Shown piece after piece: positions 21,236-35,460 of a DNA stretch of 64,000 bases. Position 1 is the first letter of the stretch. Each line of letters starts with the position of its first letter. The notes under the pieces were generated by a model. The model ran no database searches. It worked only from the letters and a program-made list of their open reading frames with translations, and had not been told where the DNA came from. Origin of the DNA: Adenanthera pavonina (taxonomy: Eukaryota > Streptophyta > Magnoliopsida > Fabales > Fabaceae); contig JAIVEN010000014.1 of assembly GCA_026686845.1 (NCBI GenBank), positions 37,098,001 to 37,162,000 of the forward strand. Direction: 5' to 3'. The position numbers and the translations under genes are program-made.

Positions 21236-24200
21236 CTACATTGAGTTGGACCAGTGGAAAGGAGTCGCAGGCTTTCTCTTGGATTTCCTACTTGCAAACC
21301 AAGTTAGGCGGCGAAACAACTTTAATATCCTACTTGCATACTTTCTCTGGGTAGCAAAATTCACAGAGCTAATGCAACTACTGGCTTGTCCCACACCATT
21401 CCTCTTCTTGCTCATTGATCTTCCTTCCAACCCATAAGTTTTCACCATCTTCTTCTGAGTTTTGCTCATCTCTATATTCTGCAACTGCAGGCTTCTTTTC
21501 AAGGTCATCAGCTCTTGTTCAAGGTTCTGGATTCTGAAGCTTGTGGCCTCATACTCTGTGGTGGAAAACTTGATCTTCTGCATCATCATCATGTCTTTCT
21601 GCAGCAGCAAGCCCAATGGCCCACTGCTACTACCCATATCAGGCCCATCAGTGGTGGTGTATGGGCTTTCTGCTAGATTCTGACTTCTGGAGTGTGGGCA
21701 TCTAGAGCTGGATAGGCTTCCTGATAACAAATCTGCTCCACAATTTGCATACCTGAAGGAATCTGAGCATTCTCTGAAAGTTTGGTGTGTGTTTAGCTGT
21801 TGAACAAACAGTGCTTGAACTATGAGACGCAGAGGCATGAGCTCATTTTGAACAGCTTCAATGCATGTCTCTTGTGATAGCTTTTGACAATTGAGGTTCT
21901 TGCATATTGCTCCCTTCTCTTCTTGGGATATTTCTGTTTGTGTCTGCAGAATCAAAGCTCGTGATTCAAGTGATACCAACACTGATATTGCACAAGTTCT
22001 ATGTCCCAATTTTTTGGTTTTTAATAAGTCAATTTTCACTCGTGAATCTAACATGCCAAATATGTATTCCAGAAATGCATGTGAAAACATACCTTGAGAA
22101 AGTTGTTTATTGCTCTGTAGAGTTGGTCATGACTCTGTCTGTAAACTGCAGGTACTCTTTCAATCAGTTCCATGAATCTCTTGGGTTGCATTTCTGGATT
22201 TGCATCCACTACATGAAACAGATATGAATCCCACAGCTCTGCAACTCTGCAGCATCTTGCTGCATCTACTGGAGAATGATCTGTTTCTAAGTTTGATTCC
22301 ACGTATTTTGAAACTATGCCCTCCACAGTTGATACCGAGTAATCTGGAACAAGAAGAAGAGGAAGAAAATCCTCCTCTTGTGCAAAGTGCAAGAGTGCTG
22401 TAATCTGTTCTTGCAGTTTTCTTTTATTATTCTCACTTTTCAATCCAAGTTCAAGAGATCTTGAAAGCAATGCAACGTAAAACCCAACAGGAATAATTAC
22501 TTTGCTGCTAGCTTTATTGTTGTTGCTGTTGATGTCGCCTATGGGCAGAAGATCAATGAGACCTTGTAGAATGTCACTCTCACAGAATTGGTTAGGAGTT
22601 GTTCTGGAGAGAACCCATTTATTTGCAAAGAAAACAATGATTGGACTTACATACTTCTCCTTCATCCCTTGTCTTCTCAAAGATCTTATGATCCTTTTGA
22701 AGAAATCAAATGGCAGAGCTATCAGATCCTTGATCCACAGGTCCTGGTGATGTTCAACAAGAACAATTCTTAAAATTCAATTCCAAACTTTAATTTAGAC
22801 AAAGATGTAAAGATTCTGCTTAAGCGTGAAGTCACTTATAAATATCTCTGAGAACTTGAAAAACAAAAAAAATTAGGTCCAACTTTTACATTCCAAGAAA
22901 TAAGTCATTCCGTTTACTTTTTCTCCCACATTGTGGAGACAAATAAAATCTTACCACGTCAATCAATTATGGAAAAGTTGTGTGCTTGAGTTAACATTAT
23001 TTAGGAGAAAACATACATGAAACTTAATTTTTGTAATCTTAAAAGTTAAATGCAATTTCTAATCTTAGAAGTTTCAGATTTTTTTCTTTTCTTTTTTTTT
23101 TTTTTTTGCATTTACTTCTTAGATTTATGACAAAGGAGTAATAAGTAATGACTATTTTACTCTCCTAAAGTATTATTTATCAGCACTAAACCAAAAAATG
23201 ATAAAGAGCAGTAAAATATATATCCTACTCTGCATGAAATATGCTTCAGAGATAACAATTGATTACTCTTGCTCATATTATATCCTAAATGAAAAAATAA
23301 TACTCGCTTCGATAACATATAAGGAAAAACATTCTATTTTTTACTAAAAAACGAAATATACAGAGTTTATTATACTCTTGTTATCATTACTTAATAATAA
23401 CCGTATTTTTTAATTATTTTTCACTCAAATATAAATGACATTTTCTATTGATAAATTTTTTTTTATTATATTTTTTTTCTATTTTACATAGCAAAACATC
23501 CTGTAATTAATCTAAATGAAGCAATATGATTAAATAACAAAATAATAAAAATGCTCACCTCAGGAACTATATCCTTCGTCATTTCATAGCTACAAGACTG
23601 TGAAGCTAGTCCTTCTATTGTAACAACTGCTGTGTCTCTTCTTCCTTCAGGGTCAAGAATCTCCATACATGCCATAAAAGCGAGAGACTCTATACAGCGA
23701 CTCACTATGAGAAGATCTTCAGACCAAGGAAGCAGAATCCGACACCTTTGGAGTACAATCAATGTGTCATCCCAACTCTGAAGCACCACTTGGTTCAAAT
23801 AAAGATCAAATCTCTCACACAGATTTCCTGGACACTGTTCTTCAGTCATCTCAAGAAACTCTGCTGCACATCTGAGGGATGCTACATTGAAAGGGTCGAT
23901 CAGTGTGGATGAGCCATAGATGATCAAGGCAATCAGCTCAAAGGCCTCTGCCCCTCCGGGGAACTCTCCCGGAAGCTCAATCTCTGATGTTTCTTTGTTC
24001 AGCTTTTTCTTGAAATAGCCACTCTTGGAAGCAAGTGGAAACTGCAAATTATTCATAACATTCTGGGGTTAAATTCAAACTTTTTGAAATGAAACATCCT
24101 GGGGATGAATTTGAATTTAAATTCATCAATAGACTTACTTTGTGAAGGTTAAAGATTTTATCCCCAACTCGAACGCAAATTGTAACAGGCAAACCAGTCT

Positions 24201-24497
24201 CCTGGCTCCTGTGACAAAAGATCAAACACCTTGAATACAGTTGAATATACCCGTATACTCAAGGCCACATTTAAGAAAATTTTCGGACATCCAATCTACT
24301 TATACATAGTATATTGAAACTTAACAGTTTAATTAGGATATAAACAAATAAGCAATTCTGGTATATAATTCAGGATCAATTCAACCTGACCGAGAATCTT
24401 ACCATGTGATGACCTTGATCTTAAGCAAGGCTCCAAGGTTGGGCGAAGAGAAAGGACTTGAAGCCAGGGAGTAACTTGTGGGGGTGACAAGCGCCAT
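21236..24497 (-). CDS. BTB/POZ domain, NPH3 family protein (five exons)
   Basis: Coding exons on the minus strand are 24497-24403, 24208-24139, 24041-23559, 22743-22093 and 21943-21236. All junctions are GT-AG and phases close, giving about 668 aa. A BTB/POZ domain fills about residues 35-150 ('VTICVRVGDKIFNLHKFPLA'). The NPH3 domain starts near residue 217 ('DLWIKDLIALPFDFFKRII') and includes 'DQLYRAINNFLK' and 'CQKLSQETCIEAVQNELMPL'. A short coiled coil lies near 569-600 and a basic tail ends the protein. In plants, proteins of this family act as adaptors for cullin-3 ubiquitin ligases, some in phototropin or auxin-transport signalling. The exact orthologue is unresolved. I chose the ATG at 24497 because it sits just before the BTB domain; an in-frame upstream ATG at 24743 would add 82 residues. 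Confidence 0.92.
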
Positions 24498-26829
24498 TGA
24501 TATATTGGTTGAAACAGTGGCTAGAAAAATGAATGCATGTGAAGGGTCTGTGAGGAGGAGAAAGAAGGATGTGAGAGAAGAAAAGAAGTGGAAGGTGAGG
24601 GGTGTGATATAAGGGAAGCATGGGGAGTCAAGGTCAAAGGCACACGAGTGAAACTGGAAGCCCAAATTTTGAGGCATCAATGGCGTTCTCGAGAGGGGAT
24701 AAGTTGAATTCTTGTGCTTGGAAGAAGGTGCCTCTTCATGCATCCTAACATTTCAGGCTTCAACTTCAAGTTTGTGTTGGCTAGGATCTAAGAGCACTGT
24801 TCACGCTTCTAGTTTTACAATACAACTTGCAGTACGATGACTAGTATCTTGCTAGTTAAAAATAGACCGGAATTGCGCACACATAGCAAGTGAAGTTACG
24901 GTGGATTAGATTTGGCGGGGATATGAACAAGAAAATAGGGGTATGTGTATTGGGAAGTAGAGAAGAATAAAATATGAAGAGGAAAGGGAAAAGAGAAGTG
25001 CTAATGAAGCATTGCTGGGAGGAGCATATGGGACTGTCAATGCCCAAGACGGCACGTTTGCTGAAATTAGGGGGTTACCCTTTTCCCTTGCTCACATTGG
25101 GTTATGGGGTCTTGCTCCCTTCCATCCCAATACTTTCCTCTTCGCTCTTTTTTGTTTCCATTTTCATATTCCCCCGTTTTTTTATTTTGGATTTCTCAGC
25201 ACTAATTGTAAGGATGACAATTTAGATTCTATTTATTAGGTTATACTTGAATTGAATAAATCAATATTTTACTAGGGTTTGAGATTTTTTTTTAAAAAAA
25301 AATCGACCTTTATAGTCATGCTGATTTATCTCTCATATCAAATGTTATGCGCAAATAATTTTCTCACATTGAGATTGCATGGTTGTGCCAATTCATATCT
25401 TACCTCAAATTTTGAGTTATGCGCAAATAATTTCTCTAATATATCAGGTTTTACTAGTAAAACATCAAATTAATTAATGGCATGACATTTATTTGCACAA
25501 ATTTAAAGATTTGAAGAAATTTACCGTCAAATTTTAAAAAATTATTTACATCATCCAAAATTTGAATAGTTATATGCAATTTAACCAATTATTATTTTTT
25601 AATTTCCATTACCATTTTTCTAAATTTATAACAGAATCCAATTCATACTATTTACCACTATAATGTGGGTAAAATGTTATTAGAAAAAATATTAATTTAT
25701 TAATTTTCCATGGTAAGGTAAGTACAAGTGATACTATAAAATTGTGCGTTCAGGTACAATTCATTAGGGTGTTTACTTAGATATACAGTGGTTTGTGTTT
25801 TTTTTTTTATATTATATTGCTGGGTAGCAAATCTCTAGGATGAATTAGATAAATATTATAGTTTTATATCCTTAGAAATGAAGCAATCATTCTGGAAAAG
25901 TTGCATGTAAACGTGTGAGAGTACTAAAGCTATTTTATTAATATTATTATCATTATATTGGGGAGTAATTTGAGCACCCATTGACTCTTCACTGAACAGA
26001 TGGATTAAACTACCTTGGATTCCAAATCTGTTTTGTGTGCCAAAGAGATTTCCAATTTGGCCTGATATATTTAGGAAAATAACTTTTTTTTAACCATTGG
26101 CTTCAATATTTAAAGTGGACTGATTGAAAAATAAGAAACAAGTCTTTCACTGTTGAATCAACCCTTCAAGTTACTATATCACCTTCAATTTCCATTTCTA
26201 TATTATGTACGTATTCTAAGGCAATGATATCCTGAAGACAATAAAGAAAAAATCACCAATATTTTATACATCAATTCAATGATTCTTCAAATCTCATTGT
26301 AAGGCTATTAACACGGGCTGGTTCAATTATTACCCTGTGTTGGTTCAAAAAAGTTAAAAAAATTTGAACCAACACTACACATCTCAGATTTGCAAGGAAA
26401 AGTTGCAAATGCCAAAGCTATGCGAGTAACCTCCTTTTGGGAGAACAAAATCTTCAAATAATCTATGTTGAGTCTCTATTCTGAGATCTTAAATCAGTCT
26501 CTTAACACCTTGAAAAATAAAATTAGAAATTAAGAACTACCTATTTTCACTGTGCCTGCGGTCCTGGTGGAATGATCCAGAAGAATCTGAGCAGAAGTCT
26601 TATGGCGAACAGCATAAAGACGGCAAGCTGAAACTGTATGTAACTCTTCTTGTGTTGCAATACAGAAAAAGGGCTCATCCCAAATGTTTTTTCTGCTGAA
26701 AAAAGGAAAATAGAGCAAGCAAGCCACCAGGAAAAATCTAGCAGTGCTTTTTCACAAGAAACATCTTAGACAGATGAAGCCAGCAACAGTATCATCTCTG
26801 TACATAACTGTATTTAGACATGCACATCC
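24498..26829. other. NPH3 5' flank and AT-rich intergenic DNA
   Basis: The first few hundred bases are the likely promoter and 5' UTR of the NPH3 gene. The rest is AT-rich with no convincing gene. A 65-codon open stretch at 26530-26727 on the minus strand has unbiased composition but matches nothing I recognise. Confidence 0.4.
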
Positions 26830-27050
26830 GTAGTGATATACTGGTCAGTGGTGGTTGACAATGGTCAATGTTGAATGGTGGTTGGTAATGGTTGATAGTG
26901 GTTACGGATGGTTGGTGATGATCAATAATGGTCGATAGTGGTTGGGAATTATTGACGGTGGTCAATAATGGTCAGTCGTGACCGATGACAAATAGTGGTA
27001 GTTGGTAGTTGTTAGTATTAATCAATGCTAGACAGTGGTGAGTGCTAACA
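26830..27050. repeat. Degenerate GGTTG/TGGT minisatellite
   Basis: About 220 bp of imperfect 9-24 bp units of the type TGGTTGGTAATGGTTGATAG, with drift toward the right end. Non-coding. Confidence 0.6.
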
Positions 27051-30000
27051 AAAACAAATAATGAAAACAAAAATAACTTTAAGTTGTTCTTGTTTTCTTG
27101 TTTAAAAGAAAAAGAATAACAAATTTTCAAAACAAGTAAATAAAACACATCTATCCAAACAGTTTTTTTTTAATTTTTTAAGACAGAAAACAGTTCTTGA
27201 AAACATAAATCAAACAGCCCCTAATAATTTCTTGAGAATGTTCGTGACTAATACTGCTGTGTTTTGGACGACCTGTGGTAGTGAAATAGTATAAACTCAG
27301 ATGAAACTGCCGTTGCAGTCCATAACTGGGCACTAGTTGAACAAGTTTGGTTCCTGATCTTATCATATTGTACGGAGGATAAAGGAACCTTGTTTCATTT
27401 CTTGTAATGAAGTTATCTTTCATCATTGGAGACCAAATCGGTTATGGCGCAAACTGCAAAATATCTACTTCCTCTAGGCATGGGAAACCCTTATCAGGGC
27501 TACCTTGGCAATAACTTTTACATGGTCTGAGTAACTGTGAAACCGTAATAGTATCTTGGAGTTCATTTGGAGAAAGTTATGAGAAGCAGTATCTAAATAT
27601 ATCTAACTACATTCTCAAGAAATTATATATATGTTTGTTTTCAAGTATGCAAGACATAATTCGGGACATCATATGTTTGAGTATTATAAATATCTTTTGG
27701 GCATTTTGTTTAGTGAATTTAGTCCTGCTTCCTCGAAAGCTTTTCCTTTCTTCTCACTGGCTAAGCTAAGGGAGTCCTTCAGATTTTAAAGTAATAAAGA
27801 AGATAAAACATAGGCCAATTTTATTGACTTCTTCTTCCTGAACAGGAATCATGTAGTTGCCAATTGCGACTGGAAGAAAGTGCTTTCTTCTTGGGCTCCA
27901 TAGGGTTGTAACATGGCCTCAAAAGAAAGGGGAATGAAAAAAGAAAAACAAGAAAAAATTAAGAAAATAACAGAGTCCTGCTGTTCCTATTCATGTCTGT
28001 CAGAGACTCCCCTTAAAGTGTTGTAGCCATACTGCAATGCAAGAACAAGTGTAGTTGTTTCAGAACTATTCCAACACACGAAACAAGTGTTAGGGAGAAG
28101 TGCCCAATTTGGCCCTAGAATTTGCAATACAAGAGAAAGTACCAGTCTCTAAAGTCCAATCAAGTAACATTAAAATAGTTTATCCTATTATTTATATATC
28201 TAGTGCACATGTCAAATTAATATGAGGCTAAAGCTTTGTGGTAAGGTGCAGTTTTTGGCAGTGTTATAGTGCATATCTACTTTAGAAACTGAGATAGACG
28301 TCTGTACTGGAGCTTGTGGCAGGTGAGAACTACCGATTTGGGTATGGAAGCATCAGAGTTGGTAAAGCTGTGTGGGGAGTGTGGTATGGAAGCTTACATA
28401 ATGAATTCTGTTATGGAAAAGCATCAATTCTCTGCAACTTTATTTACCAGCAACAACCTGAAAGAGTAATGATAAATGAGATATATCTCGGAGCTCTTGG
28501 ATCAACAACATCGTCTCATATTGATGGCCACTGATCCAGAAGGTTTTAGTGTTGGCAAGTACACGCTGTCTGCTCCTAAATCCTGCTTAATGAATTGAGC
28601 ACCAAAGGGAGGTTTAAACGATAAGTGTTATCTTTTCCTTGATCAAGAAAATGTAGTGAAGTGTAGAGTAGTTATTGACGCCAAGTTTTGTCCATGCAGA
28701 AATAGATGGCTTAGGTCTGAGTGACAATTTCAGTTCTTGCAGATTGAATTTGCTGATTCCAGCTCTTGATTCTGTTAAAGATTTAGCCTTTATGCTCATT
28801 TTGGTCTTAGCTATGATATATAGTTTCATCATACTCCAAAAATTCTTAGGATACAACTGCTGAATCGTAAGACTGATCAAAGTAGCTCTTTGGCTTAATC
28901 TTCAGTTCCTTTCACTTTGCATCTATTTGGTAAACCCAAATGTTTGTTGACTCAAAGCATCAAGTTTGAAGCACCCAAAAATCCTATATGACATCTCTGG
29001 CAGCATCAATTATAATACTCTGGAGACCAACCAACAAAGCAAGAAAACGAGAAAAACTTGAGTAGCTCAAAAATATCCCCTTGACAAAATGTCTGTTTGG
29101 AGTAAGAATGAGCCAAATTTATAAATTATAAGAAGCACGCTATTCATAGCATGTGTATATTAAAATTTATAAGAAACCATTCTATTTATTATTAGTTCAT
29201 GTGACTCACTTTAAATTTCACTGCAAAATGTCTACCTCTAGTTAGTTATGAGCCATAGTTGATAATAAAACTCAGTTTTGCTTACTCATTGGAGTAGAGA
29301 AAAAAAAAAAATTGTACTCGTTGATCTAGTTTTAAACAATCTGCATTCTTTCCGGCCCAAAAAAGCAAAAAAATATGTGCAATACTCTTTGAATTTGTAC
29401 GGATCAAATCAATGGGATTCCAGCAAATTGTTAGTGAGCATAGTTTTTTTTTTTTAACCAATATTGCTGAGGACAGTTAAGTGACACAATTACATAGTTC
29501 TTCCTAACTTAAACAACACTTATTATTCACTTGATAATCTAATTAAGAGAATTTTACTACAGTAACTTATTCATTGAGTAACATCAAACTCTCAAGCATT
29601 TGTTTTTCATTCGGTTTGAATAAAAGTGATCACATGTTATACGCACTGGATTACATTTAGGTTTATTATGTCTTTATTTTTAAATATTAAATTAATTAAA
29701 TTTAATTTAATAATCATATTTGATTTCTACAAAGACTTGTATAATTTTTTGACTTAATTAAATATTTTTTAAAATATTATTCAAAAAAGATAGATTTATT
29801 AAGTTTTAATTGAATAAATTAATAATAAAATATAAATAATTATACTTAAGTTAATTACTTAATTCTTAATACATTTGGCCAAGACTGGTCATTTCAGTAA
29901 TTTCAATAATCAAGGAGCTTTGTGTGCGTGGAGACTTGATATTTCCCGCGTGCTGTGCTTCAAGAGCGAAAGTTATGAAATGTAATCATTTAAGGCCTCA

Positions 30001-31296
30001 TCGCATTACACAAAATGACATGACATGCATTCTTGGATGTAACCAGCACACACACTGAGCCGTTTAAACCAAGGACCAACTCTGAAAATTAGACAATTTA
30101 AACAAAGACTAAAAAGAAAATATTAAATTAGTTCTAGTAGTCAATCACAATTCACAACTTGTTCAATCCTTAATTTAAGAATATATAGAAAACGAGGAAA
30201 CAACAAAATAGAAAAAGACTATTTTAAAGCCAATATGACTTTAACATTTCCATCGCTATAATAGTCATGACACCATGAGTTTTTACGTCACCATTTGACA
30301 AGTAATGTTCTACCTAATATGTCTAAAGAGATCAATTTTCCTAGAGTACTTTATTTAGTTTCTTGTTGATCTGAAGGGGGATGATTCTACTGCAGACCTA
30401 ATGAGAGTATAAACAACAAAGCACACAAAAAGAAAACAACAAAGTATACAACTTTCTTTCTTTGTTGTTTTCACAAGTCCACAATTGCTGTCTATGACTT
30501 TCTTTCTATGCATTTTTCACAAGTCGTATCAAATGGAGGTAAAAATGACTGAGGGGGTGACCAAAGAAAGAGAATGAGTGGGGATTGAGTGAATAGAATG
30601 GGGCGTAGTGATTTAAGTATAAGATAAAAATCCAATAGTTTAAGATAAAAAACCAACAAAAGTCAACAGAAGTTTGACTTTTGTGGGTGAATTTTTTAGG
30701 AATAACCAATAAAAGTCTAATTTTTATTAGTGGTTATTTTTTTAAATCGCTAACAAAAGTCATTGCCTCACTTTTGTGGTAGTTCAAAACAAAAATTGTC
30801 AACTATTGAGCTCCAACAAATGTTTTTTTTTATTTAGTGAATCCATCTTATTTGAGGTGGGATAATTTTAGTGGATAGAGTACAAATGATTCGGTACTAA
30901 GAGTACCTAATAATTTCTCTAGCTTTACTCAGCAAAATGTAAAAAGGAATAAAAAGATTTTAAAGAAATTGCTTTTATTTTGATTTATCCATTTATTTAT
31001 TTATTTATTTCTTGAAAAAAAGTGAAATTAAATTGGAATCCAAAATTTTTTAACTATGGTCACTAAGACGTAGCCAATATAAAAAAATAAATAAGAATAA
31101 AAATAGAAATAATTGAGTCATAAATATTATTTCAAACATATTGCACAATTATTCCATAAATATAGAACATAAAAAATACAGAGTTAGAAGAAAACCATGA
31201 GTTGTGCCTTCCATCCATCTCTAAACATTGACAACATTTTTGGTTCATTTACATAAGGGGCATATGATGTGAAGGAAATTACATCACCATGCTTTA
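27051..31296. other. AT-rich intergenic DNA
   Basis: No gene I can support. Near 27180-27222 the sequence ends in AAACAGCCCC, resembling a MITE terminus, but no partner was located. Open stretches at 28316-28534 (plus) and 28614-28880 (minus) are unrecognised. Near 30650-30770 several short hairpins of the form CCAACAAAAGTCA / TGACTTTTGTGGG occur. Confidence 0.4.
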
Positions 31297-32123
31297 GGCT
31301 GTTTGGTGCAAATTACTTGATCACTTAGGTGATGAAGATCACCTGAATTAAGATGATCATCTTCACCTCCAAAATCCTATGTGAGGGCCTTCATATGTCT
31401 TCACCTCATGCCATTTTCCACAAATACCCCTACTTTTTCCATCGACCTTCCCCTCCTCAGCAGTCTCCTCCCTCGTCACCATTGCAGTTGTTGATTCTCC
31501 CTCTAGCTTTGTTAGTGTCAACCACCTTCCATCTCCTCCATACCACAATGTTCCCCTCTTCAATTCCTCCCCCATCTTCGTCGATGTCCTCATTGCTTTC
31601 ATTTGTTTCCTCCATTCGTAACCCTCGATTCATCGTCAACGACAATGACAATGATTTGAGCTTGGAACAACACCGTCCCTCTATTAGCATGTTAGATCTA
31701 ACCCTCCTTGTTCAGATCATCACATTGTGTTGCTGCCACCATGTTTTCAGAAGCCATGTTCTTTTCAAATTTGTATAATTTTCTTATTCAGATCATCCCT
31801 TTGTTGCTCACACCACCGGTTTCCATTTGTATTTTTCTTGTTTTGGGTTTTAATCTGTGTTGCTTCACTGATGGTGGGGAGGGAGTTTTTTTTAGCTTCA
31901 CCGTTGGCAACAACTACAGGGAGGAGGAAGGTGTTTTTTTTTGGACTAGGCAAAAAGGTTATTTGACTCTTATATATATATTTTCCTTTATAAAAATAAA
32001 TACCATCACCTCATTCTTTTATATCATACCAAACAAACTTCTATGTAATTATCATTTTATTACATCCTCTCATTCCCCTCACATTACATCATCTAACCCC
32101 CTAGATAATTGAACCAAATGGGT
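31297..32123. mobile_element. Candidate MITE with GGCTGTTTGGTGCAA-type ends
   Basis: The left end reads GGCTGTTTGGTGCAAATTAC, preceded by TTA. The right end read inward is ACCCATTTGGTTCAATTATC. The right end is shared with 18247-18326. The interior has CT-rich open stretches on both strands (31353-31778, 31457-31690) that I do not recognise and that may be chance ORFs or captured host sequence. The target duplication is not clear on the right. Confidence 0.4.
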
Positions 32124-32765
32124 TGTGTCCAATTCCTCTGCACTTTGACTCACCATGTCATTGCCTTGCACATAATGCTTACACTTAAGAAGGGAAAATA
32201 TTCATTACCCATAGGCCAAGTACCATTTCGTTCCAAAACTTCCAAACATGCCCTTTTAGATTAGTAATCCTAACACTAAAGGGTATGGTTGAACACCCAA
32301 AAATAAATAATTTGAGCAATGATTTGGTCTGCCAAAATTCATGAACATAAGATAGCTATCTTGAAACCAAGATTCATGAGCTAATATCACGACGCACCAC
32401 AAAAATATACCGAATGCTAAAAGAAAAACATTACAAAGTATGGCAAAGTCACCCTTACTCATAAGTGATAGCCCATTGTCGAATCAACCAAACGTTTCTG
32501 TGTCTCTCCTTCTTGCTTTGATCTTTTGCATCGCTGCATACATGTGACATTGCTGCGTCACTGGACCTATTGCCTATTGTGGCTTAGTCGTTTGCCATAG
32601 CCTCTACCGTCAATCCCTTTTGCTATTGATAATGACGAGAGAGAGAAAGACTCATTGAGGCAAGTAGGATTCTTTTTAGCAATACCTTTCACTTTATCCC
32701 CTTTAATTTATTATTACTTATTCATCTTGTTTTTGTTTTGTATATATAATAAAAAAAATTAAATT
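32124..32765. other. Intergenic DNA
   Basis: No gene, RNA or clear repeat seen. Confidence 0.4.
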
Positions 32766-32955
32766 TTAAAGGGAAAATTGTGTTTTTCGACTAAAAAATG
32801 AGCATATTTACTTTTTGGTACTAAATTGATTTGTTCAAAAAAAAAATTGATTCTAGGTTCAAAAAATTTAATTCTCATTCCAAAAAAATTACCTTTGATC
32901 CCAAAAACCAAATATGTTCATTTTTTGGTCCCAAAACATAATTCTTCCACTTTTA
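32766..32955. mobile_element. Small foldback (MITE-like) element
   Basis: An inverted repeat of about 60 bp per arm. The left arm has AAAAAATGAGCATATTTAC; the right arm read inward has AAAAAATGAACATATTTGG. The two arms are separated by about 80 bp. The superfamily is not assigned. Confidence 0.5.
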
Positions 32956-33295
32956 AAAGGAAAATCCTAATAAAATGAGCAATCAAGAAAGAACACCACA
33001 CCCAAACAATAACTTTTCTTTATTTTCCATTTTTTAAAAATTTGTATTTAAATAGAAACAATTTAATTACTAAATTTTATTTTATTTTTTTGGTTATAAT
33101 CAAACTAATAAAATCAATTATTTTGGATGATTCACATTGACTGAATAAAAAAGGTGCAACTTTACCATGAAGCGCTTAATTCAACTAGTAATAGGTTATA
33201 TCAACTTAATCAAAGATCTTTAATTCGAGCTAGATCTAGTTAAAGTAGAATAGGTTCAAAATATCGAATACATAGAAGAAAATAAATAAATAAAA

Positions 33296-33455
33296 GGGAA
33301 AATTGGCTTTTGGTAATAGAAAATAAAGATATTTGGTTTTTCGGATGTAAGAGAGAGTTAATTGGGTTTTGGGATCAAGGGCATGATGGATATATAAGAA
33401 AAAGGGCCAAAATGACCAAATTGCCCTTATGTCCTAATGAGAGAAAAAAAATAGG
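33296..33455 (+). repeat. Left terminal inverted repeat of the MULE
   Basis: Pairs with 50117-50275. It contains GGGCCAAAATGACCAAATTG, a type of sequence common in plant Mutator-like ends. Confidence 0.6.
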
Positions 33456-34959
33456 GGAGCTTGATTAAAACATTTGGGAAATTTCAAACAAGAAAGAATG
33501 CACACAATTGGAGAGAATGATGGTGATGGCGAAAGACGCGACAGAGCAAGCGGTTGTCCATTGAAGGGAGCATCATCGACAGTCATCTTTCTTGGTTAGG
33601 GTTCGAAGCAATCTTTCAAGCGTTGGGTATCACTTTGATCCATCTTCGAGGGAATCTCTCTAGTCTTAACATCACATCAAGATTTGGTCCAATTAACTTT
33701 AGATCCGCTACAATCCTAGCATGGCTGTGCTTGAAGAACACCAAAGTAAGACATGTATGTTGAAAGGCAAATTCTTCTCTTGCCCTAGTGATCCAAAGCA
33801 ATATATTTTGTAGTTCCTGAAGAAAGATAAACAATTTAGAATTGTGATCACTTTTCTCAACCAGCACATTAAGAACTTGAGCACCGAGGATTAAAAAATA
33901 TTTTATCAATTCTAAAATTCCTCCATCCAGCTTGATTTTCTTGTTCTAAAAAATGAACAAAGCATCTTGAAATCAAATTCTTCTCTTTTCCTCTTCTTCC
34001 TAACTAACTTATCTTTGTAAATTTTTTGGTTTTTATGTGATTGAATCAAATTTTGTTTTCGTGATTATATGATTGAACAAAACATCTGGAATTAAATTTT
34101 TTCATTTTGTAATCAGGAATTAAATTGTTTGGTTTTGAAATCTCGTGCCATAATTTTGATTGAACAAAGCATCAAGGAATTAATTTTTTTGGTTTTGAAA
34201 TCAAAGAATCTTGTAAGTTTGTCCATTTAAAGAATTAGAGTGGGAACCTCTCTTATTATTGGTTTGATGGAATTTGATTCATGATGTGTTGAAGGAAAGA
34301 GTTTGAATGCCATAATGATTGTTTTATGATAATTATATCAAGTGAATGCCAAATGTTTGTGAAAAATCCAAGGTAGTTCTAAGTTTGCACTATAATGAAT
34401 CTTTTGATGCATGATGAAATATCTACATTTTTTTGGTTAAGCTACAATGCGTTTGATTATACTATTTTTTTGGTAAATTTGTGCATTGGTCTTTGATTGA
34501 GGACGATTTTATCCTGGTTAAAAATTGAACAATTAGTTCGGCACTGAAAAACATTTCTTTGTTCTTTCAAAACTGCAAAAAAATAAAGAATGTATTAGCC
34601 AAACACACTCCATATAGATGTAACTTGGGCCTAGCCGAAAAGTTGGAGGAGAAAGCCTATACTATGGCCATTTTTTTTTTGTTTTGGATGGTTTGGAACT
34701 CTGCAAGCGAGAGATGTGATTTGGTTTTATTTTGACATGGTGTTTTGTGTATTATGGTCATTTTGTGTTGATATAGTAGGCTCTTAAAGGTTGGCCAAAA
34801 CATATGCAACCAAGTGTTAGGAAAATTTGTTCTATTATTGTTGTTGTATTGTATCAAAGCACTTGTAGTGACATTTGGTTTTTATGTATGAAATGCAATG
34901 CCAAGTATCAACTCCAGTTTGCTTGTATTGTTATGGTGGTATAAAACATACTCAAAAAA
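33456..34959. other. Left MULE interior, no gene
   Basis: Includes a mildly GC-rich stretch near 33500-33760 with short unrecognised open frames on both strands, and a loose tandem repeat near 34040-34205 (ATTGAACAAAGCATC, GAATTAAATT, TGGTTTTGAAATC). No transposase motif seen. Confidence 0.4.
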
Positions 34960-35460
34960 TATGATCAACTAACAGAATGACTTTTTTTAGTTGAAAATGT
35001 GGTCTGGTTGACCGATTTTGAAAACCATTGGCTATGTATGCACAACACTCCTGATTCATTGTTCTAAAAATCCGGTCAACCAACAAAATGCATTTTTTAA
35101 ATTGAAATTAGGGTCTGGTCAATCATTTTTTAAAACTACTAGCTCAGTATGCATAGCACTCTTATTTCATTGTTTAGAAAATTTGGTCAACCAACAGAAT
35201 GTCTTTTCTTAGTTAAAATGGGGTCTCGTCGACCATTTTTGAAAACCACTGGCCAGGTGTGCATAGTACTCTTGATCCATTATTCTAACAATCTGGTCAA
35301 CCAACATAAAGCATTTTTTTAATTGAAATTAGGGTCTAGTTAATCATTTTTAAAAACTACTAGCTAAGAGTGCACAACACTCTTGATCCATTGTTCAGAA
35401 AATCTGATCAACTAATAGAATGGCTTTCTTAGTTGAATTGGGGTTTGGTCGACCATTTTG
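34960..35460. repeat. 110-bp tandem repeat array, about 4.3 copies
   Basis: Units beginning GGTCTGGT / GGTCTCGT start at 35001, 35112, 35222, 35333 and 35442 (spacing 109-111 bp). Odd and even copies resemble each other more than neighbours do, so there is a two-unit higher-order pattern. The half-site GGTCAACCAACA recurs in each unit. Confidence 0.85.

Noticed and set aside
27178..27426. An 82-codon minus-strand ORF
   Set aside because: No recognisable domain and located next to a probable MITE end.
28316..28534. A 72-codon open frame as a possible host exon
   Set aside because: No family recognised and no matching neighbour exon or splice context.
31353..31778. A 141-codon plus-strand open frame in the MITE candidate
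   Set aside because: Low-complexity proline/serine/leucine translation from CT-rich DNA, with antisense open frames over the same bases; no recognisable domain.
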